Assembly: GCA_963776375.1 (NCBI GenBank)
Contig: CAVZMF010000005.1
Location: 806,001 to 870,000 of the forward strand
Length of the DNA stretch: 64,000 nt
Origin: PALSA-612 sp963776375
GTDB taxonomy: Bacteria; Actinomycetota; Thermoleophilia; Gaiellales; Gaiellaceae
Direction of reading: 5' to 3'
The notes under the pieces: model-generated
Told to the model about the DNA's origin: nothing
What the model saw: the letters and a program-made list of their open reading frames with translations, nothing else
The model's database searches: none
Made by a program: the position numbers and the translations under genes
Part shown: positions 7,636 to 17,674 of the stretch, piece after piece
How positions within the stretch are numbered: the first letter of the stretch is position 1
How the letters are laid out: each line of letters opens with the position of its first letter

Positions 7636-9018
7636 TTGAATGGGCTCGTGGAGACGCGTGTCGAGGAGCTCGAGGACGACAAGGTCCGTCTCAGCGTCGA
7701 CGTGCCGAGCGCGGACATGCGTCACGCGGTCGAACATGCGGCGACCGATCTGGCCGCGTCCCTGAAGATCCCCGGCTTCCGCAAGGGCAAGGTGCCGATG
7801 CCCGTGCTCGTCGCACGCGTCGGCAAGGACCGCATCTACTCGGAGGCGGTCGAGAGCCACATCGGAGGCTGGTATCGCGCCGCGGTCGCCGGGTCGCGGA
7901 TCCGCCCCGCGTCGGCGCCCGAGTACGACTACGACCTCCCCGGCTCCTCGGACGGCGAATTCAGCTTCACGGCGACCGTGTCCGTGCAGCCCAAGGTCGA
8001 GGTCGCCGACTGGACGACGCTCGAGGTCGGCGCAGCAACCGCCGAGATCCCGGCCGAGGTCGTCGACCGCGAGCTCGACCTGCTCCGCGACGCCGTCGCC
8101 GAGCTCGCGCCCGTCGAGGGCCGACCGGCGCAGGAGGGCGACGTGGTCGTCGTCGACCTGATCAGCGAGTCGGGCGATTCGCGCCGCGACGTCGTCGTCG
8201 AGCTGGGCGCGGGCCGCCTCGTCGAAGAGCTCGAACGCGAGCTGCTCGGCATGTCGCCCGGCGAGGAGAAGGAGATCGCGTTCGAGGTCGGCGAGGAGGG
8301 CGCGACGCAGACCGTGACCGCGACGCTCAAGGAGATCAAGGAGAAGGTGCTGCCGCCGCTCGACGACGAGCTGGCCAGGACCGCCAGCGAGTTCGACACG
8401 CTGGCGGAGCTGCGCGCCGACATCGAGTCGCGCCTACGCGAGCAGCTCGACGCCGAGATCGAGACCGAGTTCCGCGCCGCGGCCGTCGACGCGCTCGTCG
8501 AGGCCTCGCACATCGAGCCCGCCGAGGGCCTCGTCGCCGCGCGCGCGAACGGCCTGCTCGCGAGCCTCGTGCAGTCGCTCGAGCGCCGCGGCGTCTCGGT
8601 CGAGGCCTACCTCGCCGTGTCGAACCAGACGCCCGAACAGGTGCAGGAGCGCGTGACGGCCGAAGCGAGGCAGTCGCTGGCGCGCGAGCTGGCGCTGGAG
8701 GCGGCGGCGGACAAGCTCGGCCTCGAGGTGACCGACGACGAGCTCCGCGAGTTCATCCGTGAGCAGGCCGAGTCCGAGGACGAGGCGGGCGAGGCGAACA
8801 TCGACGCCGTGGTCGACCAGGTCATGGCCGACGGCCGCGCCGAGCAGTTCCGCGAGGACATCCGCCTGCGGCAGGCGCTCGACCGCATCGCCTCGGAGGT
8901 AAAGCGCATCCCCGCCGACCTGGCGCGGGCGCGTGAGAAGCTCTGGACGCCCGGGCAGGACAAGCCCGAGGGCGCTACGAAATTGTGGACACCCGGCCAG
9001 GAGGAGAAGACCGTATGA
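7636..9018 (+). CDS. tig: Trigger factor, ribosome-bound chaperone and prolyl isomerase
   Basis: 460 residues. Residues 1-115 are the ribosome-binding domain (PGFRKGKVPM is the tip loop), about 150-235 the FKBP-like isomerase domain, the rest the helical chaperone arms. The TTG start is preferred because AAAGGAG (7624-7630) lies 5 nt upstream. The C terminus carries an unusual duplication: KLWTPGQ occurs at residues 435-441 and again at 449-455. The stop overlaps the clpP ATG (ATGA), coupling it to the protease genes, the standard tig-clpP-clpX order. Confidence 0.95.
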   Translation: MNGLVETRVEELEDDKVRLSVDVPSADMRHAVEHAATDLAASLKIPGFRKGKVPMPVLVARVGKDRIYSEAVESHIGGWYRAAVAGSRIRPASAPEYDYDLPGSSDGEFSFTATVSVQPKVEVADWTTLEVGAATAEIPAEVVDRELDLLRDAVAELAPVEGRPAQEGDVVVVDLISESGDSRRDVVVELGAGRLVEELERELLGMSPGEEKEIAFEVGEEGATQTVTATLKEIKEKVLPPLDDELARTASEFDTLAELRADIESRLREQLDAEIETEFRAAAVDALVEASHIEPAEGLVAARANGLLASLVQSLERRGVSVEAYLAVSNQTPEQVQERVTAEARQSLARELALEAAADKLGLEVTDDELREFIREQAESEDEAGEANIDAVVDQVMADGRAEQFREDIRLRQALDRIASEVKRIPADLARAREKLWTPGQDKPEGATKLWTPGQEEKTV

Positions 9019-9704
9019 CCCCCCATGACAACCTGCACCCCCGCCAAGGGTGGGACTTCAGCCGGCCTGGCTCAGCTGGACCGCCGGCGTTGCACGCCGG
9101 CGGGGCGCCCGCGCCGCAGATGAGCCCGCTGATCCCGATGGTGATCGAGCAGACCTCCCGCGGCGAGCGCGCCTTCGACATCTACTCGCGGCTCCTGAAC
9201 GAGCGGATCATCTTCCTCGGGACGCCGGTGGACGACCAGATCGCGAACCTGCTCGTGGCGCAGCTCCTCCACCTCGAGTCGGAGGACCCGGACAAGGACA
9301 TCTCGATCTACATCAACTCGCCCGGCGGCTCCGTCTACTCGGGCCTGGCCATCTACGACACGATGCAGTTCATCAAACCCGATGTGCAGACGATCTGCGT
9401 CGGCATCGCGATGAGCATGGGCGCGCTCCTGCTCGCCGGCGGCGCGAAAGGAAAGCGCATGGCGCTGCCGAACGCAAAGATCCTGATCCACCAGGTGTGG
9501 GGCGGCTTCCAGGGGCAGGCGACCGACATCGAGATCCATGCCCGCGAGACGATCGCCCTCAAGCGCAAGATGGAAGAGATCATGGCCAAGCACACCGGAC
9601 AGGAGCTGGACAAGGTCGCCCGGGACATGGAGCGCGACTACTTCATGACCTCGGAGGAAGCCCAGGACTACGGGATCATCGACACCGTGATCGAGCATCG
9701 CTAG
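9015..9704 (+). CDS. clpP: ATP-dependent Clp protease proteolytic subunit
   Basis: 229 residues from ATG 9015, which overlaps the tig stop and has GAGGAG at 9001-9006. Catalytic residues are visible: Ser in GIAMSMGALLLAGG, His in ILIHQVWGG, Asp in YGIIDTVIEHR. The conserved protein begins at MSPLIPMVIEQTSRGER, 35 residues in, so ATG 9120 is an alternative start. The 35-residue leader is encoded by unusual sequence containing a perfect hairpin (9082-9102). ClpP forms the double heptamer ring that degrades substrates unfolded by ClpX, whose gene follows after 68 bp. Confidence 0.95.
   Translation: MTPHDNLHPRQGWDFSRPGSAGPPALHAGGAPAPQMSPLIPMVIEQTSRGERAFDIYSRLLNERIIFLGTPVDDQIANLLVAQLLHLESEDPDKDISIYINSPGGSVYSGLAIYDTMQFIKPDVQTICVGIAMSMGALLLAGGAKGKRMALPNAKILIHQVWGGFQGQATDIEIHARETIALKRKMEEIMAKHTGQELDKVARDMERDYFMTSEEAQDYGIIDTVIEHR
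9082..9102. repeat. Perfect hairpin inside the clpP leader coding region
   Basis: CGCCGGCGT (9082-9090), loop TGC, ACGCCGGCG (9094-9102). It falls in the non-conserved N-terminal extension of clpP, between the two possible start codons, and looks like a REP-type insertion or a regulatory stem. Confidence 0.6.
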
Positions 9705-9772
9705 ATCGAGCGCTAGCCAGAATGGCCATTTCGATGTACAAGTTGACCGTGGGGTTGGGGAGATAGGGGAGA

Positions 9773-11053
<1,281 letters not shown>

Positions 11054-11102
11054 CGGCCCGGAGCGGGGCCCGAGCCCGCCGACCTTCGCGCTCTTCGTCC
11101 GA

Positions 11103-11294
11103 CTAGGGGCGCTGCCGGATCTTCCTGATGACGAGGAAGACGGCCACCGCGAGGAGCGCGACACCGACGAGGCCGCCGAGCACGAACGGTAGGAGCGAGC
11201 GCAGTCTGGCCTTCAGCGCGTCGATGTCGTCGTGGAGAGACAGTCGCTCGGCGGCGATCTCCTTGCGAATCTCCTCCGTTGTGCGCCCGGGCAT
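11103..11294 (-). CDS. DUF3618-like small membrane protein
   Basis: 63 residues: an N-terminal amphipathic helix (TTEEIRKEIAAERLSLHDDI) resembling the DUF3618 pattern, one membrane helix (LGGLVGVALLAVAVFLVI) and a basic tail. Last of three co-directional genes with related layouts. Family members accompany holin-like proteins in Actinobacteria; function unknown. Confidence 0.65.
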   Translation of the reverse strand: MPGRTTEEIRKEIAAERLSLHDDIDALKARLRSLLPFVLGGLVGVALLAVAVFLVIRKIRQRP

Positions 11295-11311
11295 GACAGG
11301 TTGCTCTCCGA

Positions 11312-11509
11312 CTAGAGGAGCTTCCAGATCAGCTTCGTGCCGGTCTTCAGGCCCCTGCCTCCTGTAAGGACCGCGACCGCGACGACTCCGGCGATCAGAT
11401 ACGGCACGAGCGACCGCAACTCTGCCTGCAGCTTGTCGAGGTCCTCGTCGAGGAGCCGTCGCTCACCGGCGATCTCGGTGCGGATCTGCTCGGCGCCTCG
11501 CTCAGACAT
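11312..11509 (-). CDS. DUF3618-like small membrane protein, paralogue
   Basis: 65 residues with the same design as the gene after it: EQIRTEIAGERRLLDEDLDKL, one membrane helix (YLIAGVVAVAVLTGG), short tail. The two share the EIxxER pattern, so they are likely tandem duplicates. Its start overlaps the holin-like gene stop by 8 bp, indicating one operon. Confidence 0.65.
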   Translation of the reverse strand: MSERGAEQIRTEIAGERRLLDEDLDKLQAELRSLVPYLIAGVVAVAVLTGGRGLKTGTKLIWKLL

Positions 11510-11876
11510 GCGTGCTCAACATCTCCACCGTGCGCTCAGCCTCCTCGATCGCTTGCTGCGGTTTGGGAGGCGATGCCTTGCGCGCGAAGTGCCTTGCCAA
11601 CAGCGCGAGGATCGCCGCAACGAGGACGATCATCCCGGCGACGATCAGCAGCGACGCCCAGAGCGGGAGGGTCTCACTGAGTCCGGCAGCGAGTGCAGCG
11701 AAGCTGAAGCCGATCGCGTAAAGGACAAGAACGACGGCGACGACTGCCAGGCCCCCGGCGATCCCGAGCGCCGTCGCCTTCTGCTTCGCCTCGAGCTTTG
11801 CCAGCTCCAGATTCAGCCGGGCGATCGACCTCATGCGCCGATTCACGGCTCTCGCCTGCGCCTTTGCGCCGAGCAT
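11502..11876 (-). CDS. Phage-holin superfamily (Holin-X type) membrane protein
   Basis: 124 residues: a charged N-terminal helix (ARLNLELAKLEAKQKATALG), two long membrane helices and a Lys/Pro-rich tail. This is the pattern of the actinobacterial Holin-X family, which is chromosomal and not evidence of a prophage. First gene of a three-gene operon, divergent from the hydrolase at 11978. An alternative start lies at 11834. Function unknown, probably envelope-related. Confidence 0.65.
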   Translation of the reverse strand: MLGAKAQARAVNRRMRSIARLNLELAKLEAKQKATALGIAGGLAVVAVVLVLYAIGFSFAALAAGLSETLPLWASLLIVAGMIVLVAAILALLARHFARKASPPKPQQAIEEAERTVEMLSTHV

Positions 11877-11977
11877 GGCCGGGAGACTACCGATCGTTTC
11901 ATCGGGACGCCGCTGCCACGGGTTCTCGCCATGCCCCGTGCACGATGGCGGCGAGCGGTCGGGGATAGCCTCGGTTT

Positions 11978-12796
11978 GTGAGCAAGGCGTGGAGCGGCGA
12001 GGTCCGCATCGCGTACGAGGTTCGCGGCCAGGGAAAGCCGCTGCTGTTCGTGCACGGGCTCGGATACGACCGGCGCGGCTGGGGGCCGCTGCCCGGCCTG
12101 CTCATGGAGGACTTCCGCGTGCTCCTCATCGACAACCGCGGCGTGGGGGAGAGCGACTTCCCCGACGGTCCGTACACCGTGGCCGAGATGGCGGCCGATG
12201 CCGTCGCCGCGCTCGACGCCGCCTGCGTCGAGCACGCGCACGTGCTCGGGGTCAGCCTGGGCGGGTTCATCGCGCAGGAGCTCGCGCTCTCCTATCCGGG
12301 TCGTGTCGACAGGCTCGTCCTCTGCTCGACCTCTCCGGGCGGCCCGAACCAGCATCCGATGCCGGCCGCCGGCGTTGAGGCCTTCGGGCGCTTCCCGACG
12401 CTCGAGCGCGAGGCCGGCCTGCGGCTCATGGTCGAGAACTCGCTCGGCGAGCACGCCGTGCGGGAGCGGCCGGAGCTCGTCGAGGAGGTGTACGCCTACC
12501 GGCTCGAACGCGCGCCGCCGCTCGAGGCATGGCAGGCGCAGCTCGCCGCAGCCATCGCGTTCGATTCCTACGACCGCCTGCCGGAGATCGCGGCTCCGAC
12601 GCTCGTGCTGCACGGCGAAGCGGACACGGTCATCGACAGCCGGAACGGCGAGCTTCTCGTCGACCGGATCCACGGCGCACAGCTGCACGTCGTTCCCGGC
12701 CGCGGCCACCTGCTCGTCTACGAAGAGGCGGAGCTCGTCGCCCCGATCGTCCGCGACTTCCTGCGCTCCCGAGCTACGCCGAGCGGGCGCGGGTGA
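11978..12796 (+). CDS. Alpha/beta-fold hydrolase
   Basis: 272 residues. Catalytic residues can be placed: oxyanion region LFVHGLGYDRRGWG, nucleophile Ser in GVSLGGFIAQE, acid Asp in LHGEADTVID, and His in GRGHLLVYEE. Similar proteins include 3-oxoadipate enol-lactonase and other carboxylester hydrolases; the substrate is not determinable. GTG start without a strong ribosome site. Its 3' end overlaps the convergent GntR gene by 23 bp. Confidence 0.8.
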   Translation: MSKAWSGEVRIAYEVRGQGKPLLFVHGLGYDRRGWGPLPGLLMEDFRVLLIDNRGVGESDFPDGPYTVAEMAADAVAALDAACVEHAHVLGVSLGGFIAQELALSYPGRVDRLVLCSTSPGGPNQHPMPAAGVEAFGRFPTLEREAGLRLMVENSLGEHAVRERPELVEEVYAYRLERAPPLEAWQAQLAAAIAFDSYDRLPEIAAPTLVLHGEADTVIDSRNGELLVDRIHGAQLHVVPGRGHLLVYEEAELVAPIVRDFLRSRATPSGRG

Positions 12797-13499
12797 CCGG
12801 CGGCCGGTCGCGGACGTACTCGAGGATCGCCTCCAGCAGGCGCCAGGAGGAGAGCACGTGCTCGCGGGCGAGGACGCGGGCGCCGCTCGCAGAGCCCGCC
12901 GCGATCGCCTCGCGGATGGCGCGGTGCTGCTCGTCGTTCCGTGCGTAGAGCTCGTCGAGCTCCGCGCGGGCCACCCAGGTGATCTGGCCGATGAACGTCC
13001 GCCGGGCCCCCTTGGCCACCCGCTCGACATACGGCGAGCCGGCACAGTCGTAGATCACGTCGTGGAATGCGTAGTTGGCCTTCATCCAGTCGATCGCGAG
13101 CGCGTTGTCCTCGACCCCCGCCTGCGCCTTGGCGCGCAGCTCGAGCGTGAGGACGCTGAAGCGGAGTTCGGCCTCGTCCAGGCGGCGCAGGTCGTCGGCC
13201 GTGATGCGCGGCGTCGCCAGCTCGGTGGCGAGGCTCTCCAGCTCGGCCCGAACGAGGAACGCCTCCCGCAATTCCTCGCGGGACAGCGTCCGCACGCGCA
13301 CGCCGCGGTTGGGTACGAAGGAGACAAGCCCGAGCGCGGCCAGCCTGCGCAGCGCTTCGCGGATCGGCGTCCGCGAGACTCCGAAGCGCTCCGAGAGCTG
13401 CTCCTGCCGGAGCACGACGCCCGGCTCGATCGCGCCCGAGACGATCTCGTCCTCGAGGACGAGGGCGATCTCGTCTGCCTTCGTGGAGAGCGACGGCAT
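12774..13499 (-). CDS. GntR family transcriptional regulator, FadR/FCD subfamily
   Basis: 241 residues. Residues 1-75 are a winged helix (LSERFGVSRTPIREALRRLAALG). Residues 90-230 form an all-helical FCD ligand domain with the expected Asp and spaced His residues (FHDVIYD, EQHRAIREAI). FCD regulators sense organic acids. It is the last gene in line with aceA (20-bp gap after the small gene at 13520), so it may control the glyoxylate operon; that link is inferred from position. Confidence 0.82.
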   Translation of the reverse strand: MPSLSTKADEIALVLEDEIVSGAIEPGVVLRQEQLSERFGVSRTPIREALRRLAALGLVSFVPNRGVRVRTLSREELREAFLVRAELESLATELATPRITADDLRRLDEAELRFSVLTLELRAKAQAGVEDNALAIDWMKANYAFHDVIYDCAGSPYVERVAKGARRTFIGQITWVARAELDELYARNDEQHRAIREAIAAGSASGARVLAREHVLSSWRLLEAILEYVRDRPPVTRARSA

Positions 13500-13519
13500 C
13501 CCGGCGCTCAGTATGCGCC

Positions 13520-13756
13520 TTATCCGGCGGGCGGGACGAGCACGTAGCTCGAGCCGTCGACCTGCACCGGTACGAACGGAAGCGCGCGGCCGGCGACCCA
13601 GTCCTCGAGCAGGTGCCCGACCGTGACCGCGTCGTCCGCGCTCACGATCACCTCGCACCCGTCCTTGCTGAGCTTGCCCTTGAATCCGCCCGCCCGAAGC
13701 GCGGCGAGGACGTCGGGGCCGTCGACGGCTCTCGTCAGTTCGACTGCGATGGTCAT
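13520..13756 (-). CDS. Small conserved-looking protein of unknown function in the aceA operon
   Basis: 78 residues; the ATG overlaps the aceA stop by 4 bp (ATGA), so it is translationally coupled to isocitrate lyase. It reads as a compact alpha/beta domain (GPDVLAALRAGGFKGKLSKD, VGHLLEDWVAGRALPFVPVQ) with no membrane segment. I do not recognise the family. The tight coupling suggests a partner or regulator of AceA. Confidence 0.7.
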   Translation of the reverse strand: MTIAVELTRAVDGPDVLAALRAGGFKGKLSKDGCEVIVSADDAVTVGHLLEDWVAGRALPFVPVQVDGSSYVLVPPAG

Positions 13757-15027
13757 GCCGCCTCCTCCTTGGCGTGGAATTGCGCTTCCTCGGTCGAGCC
13801 GCGCAGCGCGAGCGTGGACGACTCGCCGCCCGAGACCGCCTCGACGACCTGGTCGAAGTAGCCGGCGCCGACCTCGCGCTGGTGGCGCGACGCCGAGTAG
13901 CCGTCCTGCTCGAGCGCGAACTCGTGCTCCTGCAGCCGCACATAGGCGGCCATGCCCTCGGCGGCGTAGCCCTGGGCGAGGTCGAACATGGCCGCGTTCA
14001 GCGCGTGGAACCCGGCCAGGGTCACGAACTGGTAGCGGTAGCCGAGGGCGCCGAGGTCCTGCTGGAAGGTCGCGATCTGCTCGTCGTCGAGGTTCCGCTT
14101 CCAGTTGAACGAGGGCGAGCAGTTGTACGCCATCAGCTTTCCGGGGAAGCGCTCGTGGAGCGCCTGCGCGAACTCGCGCGCTTCGCCGAGATCCGGCGTC
14201 GAGGTCTCGAACCAGATCAGGTCGGCGTAGGGCGCGTAGGCGAGCGAGCGGGCGATCGCCGACTCGAGCCCGGCCTCGATGCGGAAGAAGCCCTCCGGTG
14301 TGCGCTCGCCGGTGCAGAAGGGCTGGTCGCGCTCGTCGACGTCGCTCGTCAGAAGCGTGGCCGAGAGGGCATCCGTACGCGCCACGAGTAGCGTTGGGAC
14401 ATCGAGAACGTCGGCCGCGAGCCGCGCTGCAGCGAGGGTGCGGATGAACTGGCTCGTGGGCACGAGCACCTTGCCGCCGAGGTGTCCGCACTTCTTCTCC
14501 GATGCGAGCTGGTCCTCGAAGTGGACGCCCGCTGCGCCGGCCTCGATCATCGCCTTCATCAGCTCGAACGCGTTCAGCGCGCCGCCGAAGCCGGCCTCCG
14601 CATCGGCGACGATGGGCGCCAGCCAGTGGCGGTCGCGGTCGCCCTCGGCCCAGTGGATCTGGTCGGCGCGCAGGAGCGCGTTGTTGAGCCGCCGGACGAG
14701 CGTCGGCGCCGAGTTGGCGGGGTAGAGGCTCTGGTCGGGGTAGGTGTGACCCGAGAGGTTCGCGTCCGCGGCGACCTGCCAGCCGGACACGTAGATGGCG
14801 GGGAGGCCTGCCTTCACCATCTGCACGGCCTGGTTGCCGGACATGGCTCCGAGGCTGGGAACGAACGGCTCTGTCTGCAGCAGCGACCAAAGGCGCTCCG
14901 CGCCGAGCCGCGCGAGCGTGTGCTCTACGACGACGGAGCCGCGCAGCCGCTCGACGTCTTCCTGCGAGTACGGACGCTCGATTCCGTGCCAGCGATCACC
15001 GTACGGTGCGCGGCCGTTCATGCCCAT
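13753..15027 (-). CDS. aceA: Isocitrate lyase, glyoxylate cycle
   Basis: 424 residues, the length of classical bacterial enzymes. The signature KKCGHL holds the catalytic Cys180. Other conserved parts are SGWQVAADAN, WLAPIVADAEAGFGG and LMAYNCSPSFNWK. It splits isocitrate into succinate and glyoxylate, allowing growth on acetate or fatty acids. No malate synthase gene is present in the window. It follows a 43-codon Cys-rich ORF by 9 bp and is followed by a coupled 78-residue protein and a GntR regulator. Confidence 0.95.
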   Translation of the reverse strand: MGMNGRAPYGDRWHGIERPYSQEDVERLRGSVVVEHTLARLGAERLWSLLQTEPFVPSLGAMSGNQAVQMVKAGLPAIYVSGWQVAADANLSGHTYPDQSLYPANSAPTLVRRLNNALLRADQIHWAEGDRDRHWLAPIVADAEAGFGGALNAFELMKAMIEAGAAGVHFEDQLASEKKCGHLGGKVLVPTSQFIRTLAAARLAADVLDVPTLLVARTDALSATLLTSDVDERDQPFCTGERTPEGFFRIEAGLESAIARSLAYAPYADLIWFETSTPDLGEAREFAQALHERFPGKLMAYNCSPSFNWKRNLDDEQIATFQQDLGALGYRYQFVTLAGFHALNAAMFDLAQGYAAEGMAAYVRLQEHEFALEQDGYSASRHQREVGAGYFDQVVEAVSGGESSTLALRGSTEEAQFHAKEEAA

Positions 15028-15036
15028 GGAGGCCTC

Positions 15037-15168
15037 CTAGTTGTCGTGGTCGCACTCGCATGGATCCGGACACGTGCACTCCGCGAGTTCGGCTGTCGTG
15101 AGCACGACCTCGTCGCGCACGTCGCCGTCCTCATCTGGGATCCATGTTGCGGTGGTTGCGGGGGTCAT
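15037..15168 (-). CDS. 43-residue Cys-rich mini-protein upstream of aceA
   Basis: ATG 15168 opens a short acidic protein ending in ECTCPDPCECDHDN. Four Cys plus His and Asp in 14 residues suggest metal binding. It lies 9 bp before aceA on the same strand and directly after the paired palindromes, so it is the first gene of the operon. A longer start at 15264 would run through those palindromes and is less likely. No known family recognised; it could be a small protein or a regulatory leader ORF. Confidence 0.55.
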   Translation of the reverse strand: MTPATTATWIPDEDGDVRDEVVLTTAELAECTCPDPCECDHDN

Positions 15169-15188
15169 ATGGTCTGTTTGTAGCATCT

Positions 15189-15219
15189 CGGATCCGAAAT
15201 GTCCAGATCTTGGATCCAA
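15189..15219. promoter_or_regulatory. Two GGATCC-cored palindromes, candidate aceA operator
   Basis: CGGATCCG (15189-15196) and TTGGATCCAA (15210-15219) have centres 22 bp apart, two helical turns, in the divergent gap between the aceA operon and valS. This spacing suits a dimer-of-dimers repressor. The GntR protein encoded at the end of the operon is a candidate ligand. Confidence 0.45.
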
Positions 15220-15250
15220 TAAACCCTCGGAAGCGGCCGCGGGCGGTTCG

Positions 15251-15256
15251 TAGAAT
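15251..15256 (+). promoter_or_regulatory. -10 box TAGAAT of a probably leaderless valS transcript
   Basis: TAGAAT ends 6 nt before the valS ATG, leaving no room for a ribosome site. The same box-to-start arrangement recurs before lysE, ndk, mreC and the gene at 57720. Confidence 0.5.
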
Positions 15257-15262
15257 TGACCC

Positions 15263-17674
15263 ATGGATCCGCTCTACAGCCCTCACGGCGTCGAGACCCG
15301 CTGGCAGCAGACCTGGGAGGAGGAAGGTCTGTACGACGCCGAGGCTTCGGATCCACGGCCGAGCTTCGCGATCGCGCACCCGCCGCCCAACGTCACGGGC
15401 GACCTCCACCTCGGGCACGCCCTGCAGCTGTCGCTCGCGGACACGATCGTGCGCACCCGCCGCATGCAGGGCTACAACGTCCTCTTCCAGCCCGGCTACG
15501 ACCACGCGGGGATCTCGACGCAGAGCGCGGTCGAGAAGCACCTGGCGAAGGAGGGGAGGACGCGGCAGGACCTCGGGCGCGAGGCCTTCGTCGCACTCGT
15601 CTGGGACTGGCTGCGGGAGTACGGCGGCAAGATCATGTTCCAGTTCCGCCGCATCGGCGCCTCGCTCGACTACCGGCGCGAGCGGTTCACGATGGACGAC
15701 GCGTATGTGCGGGCGGTCATGCGCTTCTTCGTGCACCTCTGGAACCGCGGCTGGCTGTACCGGGCGGACCGGATCATCAACTGGTGCCCGTTCCATCTGA
15801 CCTCGCTTTCCGACCTCGAGCTCGAGCATCGAGAGACGGACGACGCGCTCACCTATGTGCTCTACCCGTTCGCGCAGGGCGAGGGCGGCGTCACGATCGC
15901 GACGGCCCGGGTGCCGACGATCCTCGCCGACGTGGCGGTCGCCGTGCACCCGGGCGACGAGCGGTATCGCGACGCGATCGGGCGCGAGGTCGTCGTGCCC
16001 GTCGTCGAGCGGCGCGTGCCGGTGATCGCCGACGAGCGCGTCGATCCCGACGTTCGGATCGGGTGCGCTGAAGGTGACGCCCGGCCACGATCCGCTCGAC
16101 TTCGACATCGGCCGTGACCACGGCCTGACCGCCCTGATGGTCGTGCGGGCCGACGGGCGGATGGACGGAAGCGCGACGGGCCTCTACGACGGGCTGACAC
16201 AGGACGAGGCCGAGAGGCTGATCCTCGACTGGCTGCGCGAGCATGGACAGCTCGTGAAGCGCGAGTCGTATCGCCACACCGTCGCCTTCTGCGACCGCTG
16301 CAAGTCACGGATCGAGCCGCTCGTCTCGCTCCAGTGGTGGTGCTCGATGGAGGAGCTGAAGCAGCCGGCGCTCGAGGCGATGCGGTCGGGCCGCGTCACG
16401 TTCCACCCCGAGTCGCAGCACCGCTTCGCCGTCGACTCGCTCGAGAACGCGCCCGACTGGAACATCTCGCGGCAGATCTGGTGGGGGCATCAGCTTCCGG
16501 TCTGGTACTGCCCCGACGGGCACATGACGGTCGTCGAGGACGAGCCGTCGGCGTGCACGGAGTGCGGCAGCACCGAGCTCGACGCGCGAGACGGACGTGC
16601 TCGACACGTGGTTCTCGTCGGCGCTCTGGCCGTTCGCGACGCTCGGCTGGCCCGAGGACACGCCGGACCTGCGCACCTTCTATCCCGGCGACCTGAACAC
16701 GACCGCCCGCGACATCATCCGGCTCTGGGAGAACCGGATGATCTTCTCCGGGCTGGAGATGATGGGCGACGTCCCGTTCAAGGACGTCGTCATCCACTCG
16801 CTCGTCCACGCGCCCACCGGCGGACGGATGTCGAAGAGCCTCGGGACGGGCATGAACCCGCTCGCGCTGATCGAGGCGCACGGCGCCGACGCGACACGGT
16901 ACGGGCTGATGAAGATGGCGTCCTCGCAGGACGTGACCTTCACGGAGGGCGCGATCGAAGAGGGCCGGAAGCTCGCGAACAAGCTCTGGAACGCGAGCCG
17001 GCTTCTGATCCTCGCCGGTGTGACGGAGCTCGACGAGCGGCCCGCCTCCCTCGAGGAGCGCTGGATCCTGGCCCGGCTCTCGGCGACGCAGAGCGCGATC
17101 GAGGAGAATCTCGCGGGCTTCGACTTCGCCCACCTCGTCGACGAGCTCTACCACCTCACCTTCGACGACTTCTGCGACTGGTACCTGGAGGCGATCAAGC
17201 CACGGATCTACGGCGAGGACGCCGACGCGCTGGCGACGGCGGGCGCCGCCCTCGAGCGGCTGCTCAAGCTCTTGCACCCGGTGATGCCGCACGTGACGGA
17301 GGAGATCTGGTCGAACCTGCCGGGTCGCGAGTCGCGGCTGATCGTCGCGCCCTGGCCCGAGGTCCGGGCCGCGGACGAGGGAGGCGCGCTCGACCGCGTC
17401 AAGGAGGCGGCGCGAGCGGTTCCGCCGAAGCGGAGTCCTCACGCAGCTCGAAGGCGAGGAGAGGCGGATCTTCGACGCGGTCGTCAAGCCCGAGCGGCAC
17501 AAGGCGAACGGGAACGTCGAGGCCGAGCGCGACCGGCTCCGGAAGGAGGTCGAGCGGGCGCAGCGGATGCTCGGGAACCCCGGCTTCACCGAGAAGGCGC
17601 CGGCCGACGTCGTGCAGGCCGAGCGCGAGAAGCTCGAGCGCTACCGGCGCGAGCTCGACGCGCTGGGCGGCTGA
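15263..17674 (+). pseudogene. valS: Valyl-tRNA synthetase, interrupted by three single-base frame changes
   Basis: Essential enzyme charging tRNA-Val. Read across frames, it is complete: PPPNVTGDLHLGHA (HIGH-type motif) near the start, editing domain, DVLDTWFSSALWPF, KMSKS-type GGRMSKSLG, anticodon-binding domain, and the C-terminal coiled coil (RLRKEVERAQRMLG). Frames change by +1 near 16052 (extra G before TTCGGATCG), near 16584 (extra base before the DVLDTW stretch) and near 17422 (extra C); three insertions restore the first frame and the natural stop. Since the cell needs valS and all domains are intact, base-calling or assembly error is likeliest. Confidence 0.9.

Noticed and set aside
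11502..11876. Prophage indicated by the holin-like gene
   Set aside because: Holin-X proteins are ordinary chromosomal genes in Actinobacteria; no other phage genes surround it.
15263..17674. Programmed +1 frameshifting in valS
   Set aside because: Three sites in one gene, no shared slippery sequence or stop codon at the shift points, and similar breaks in unrelated genes make sequence error more likely.
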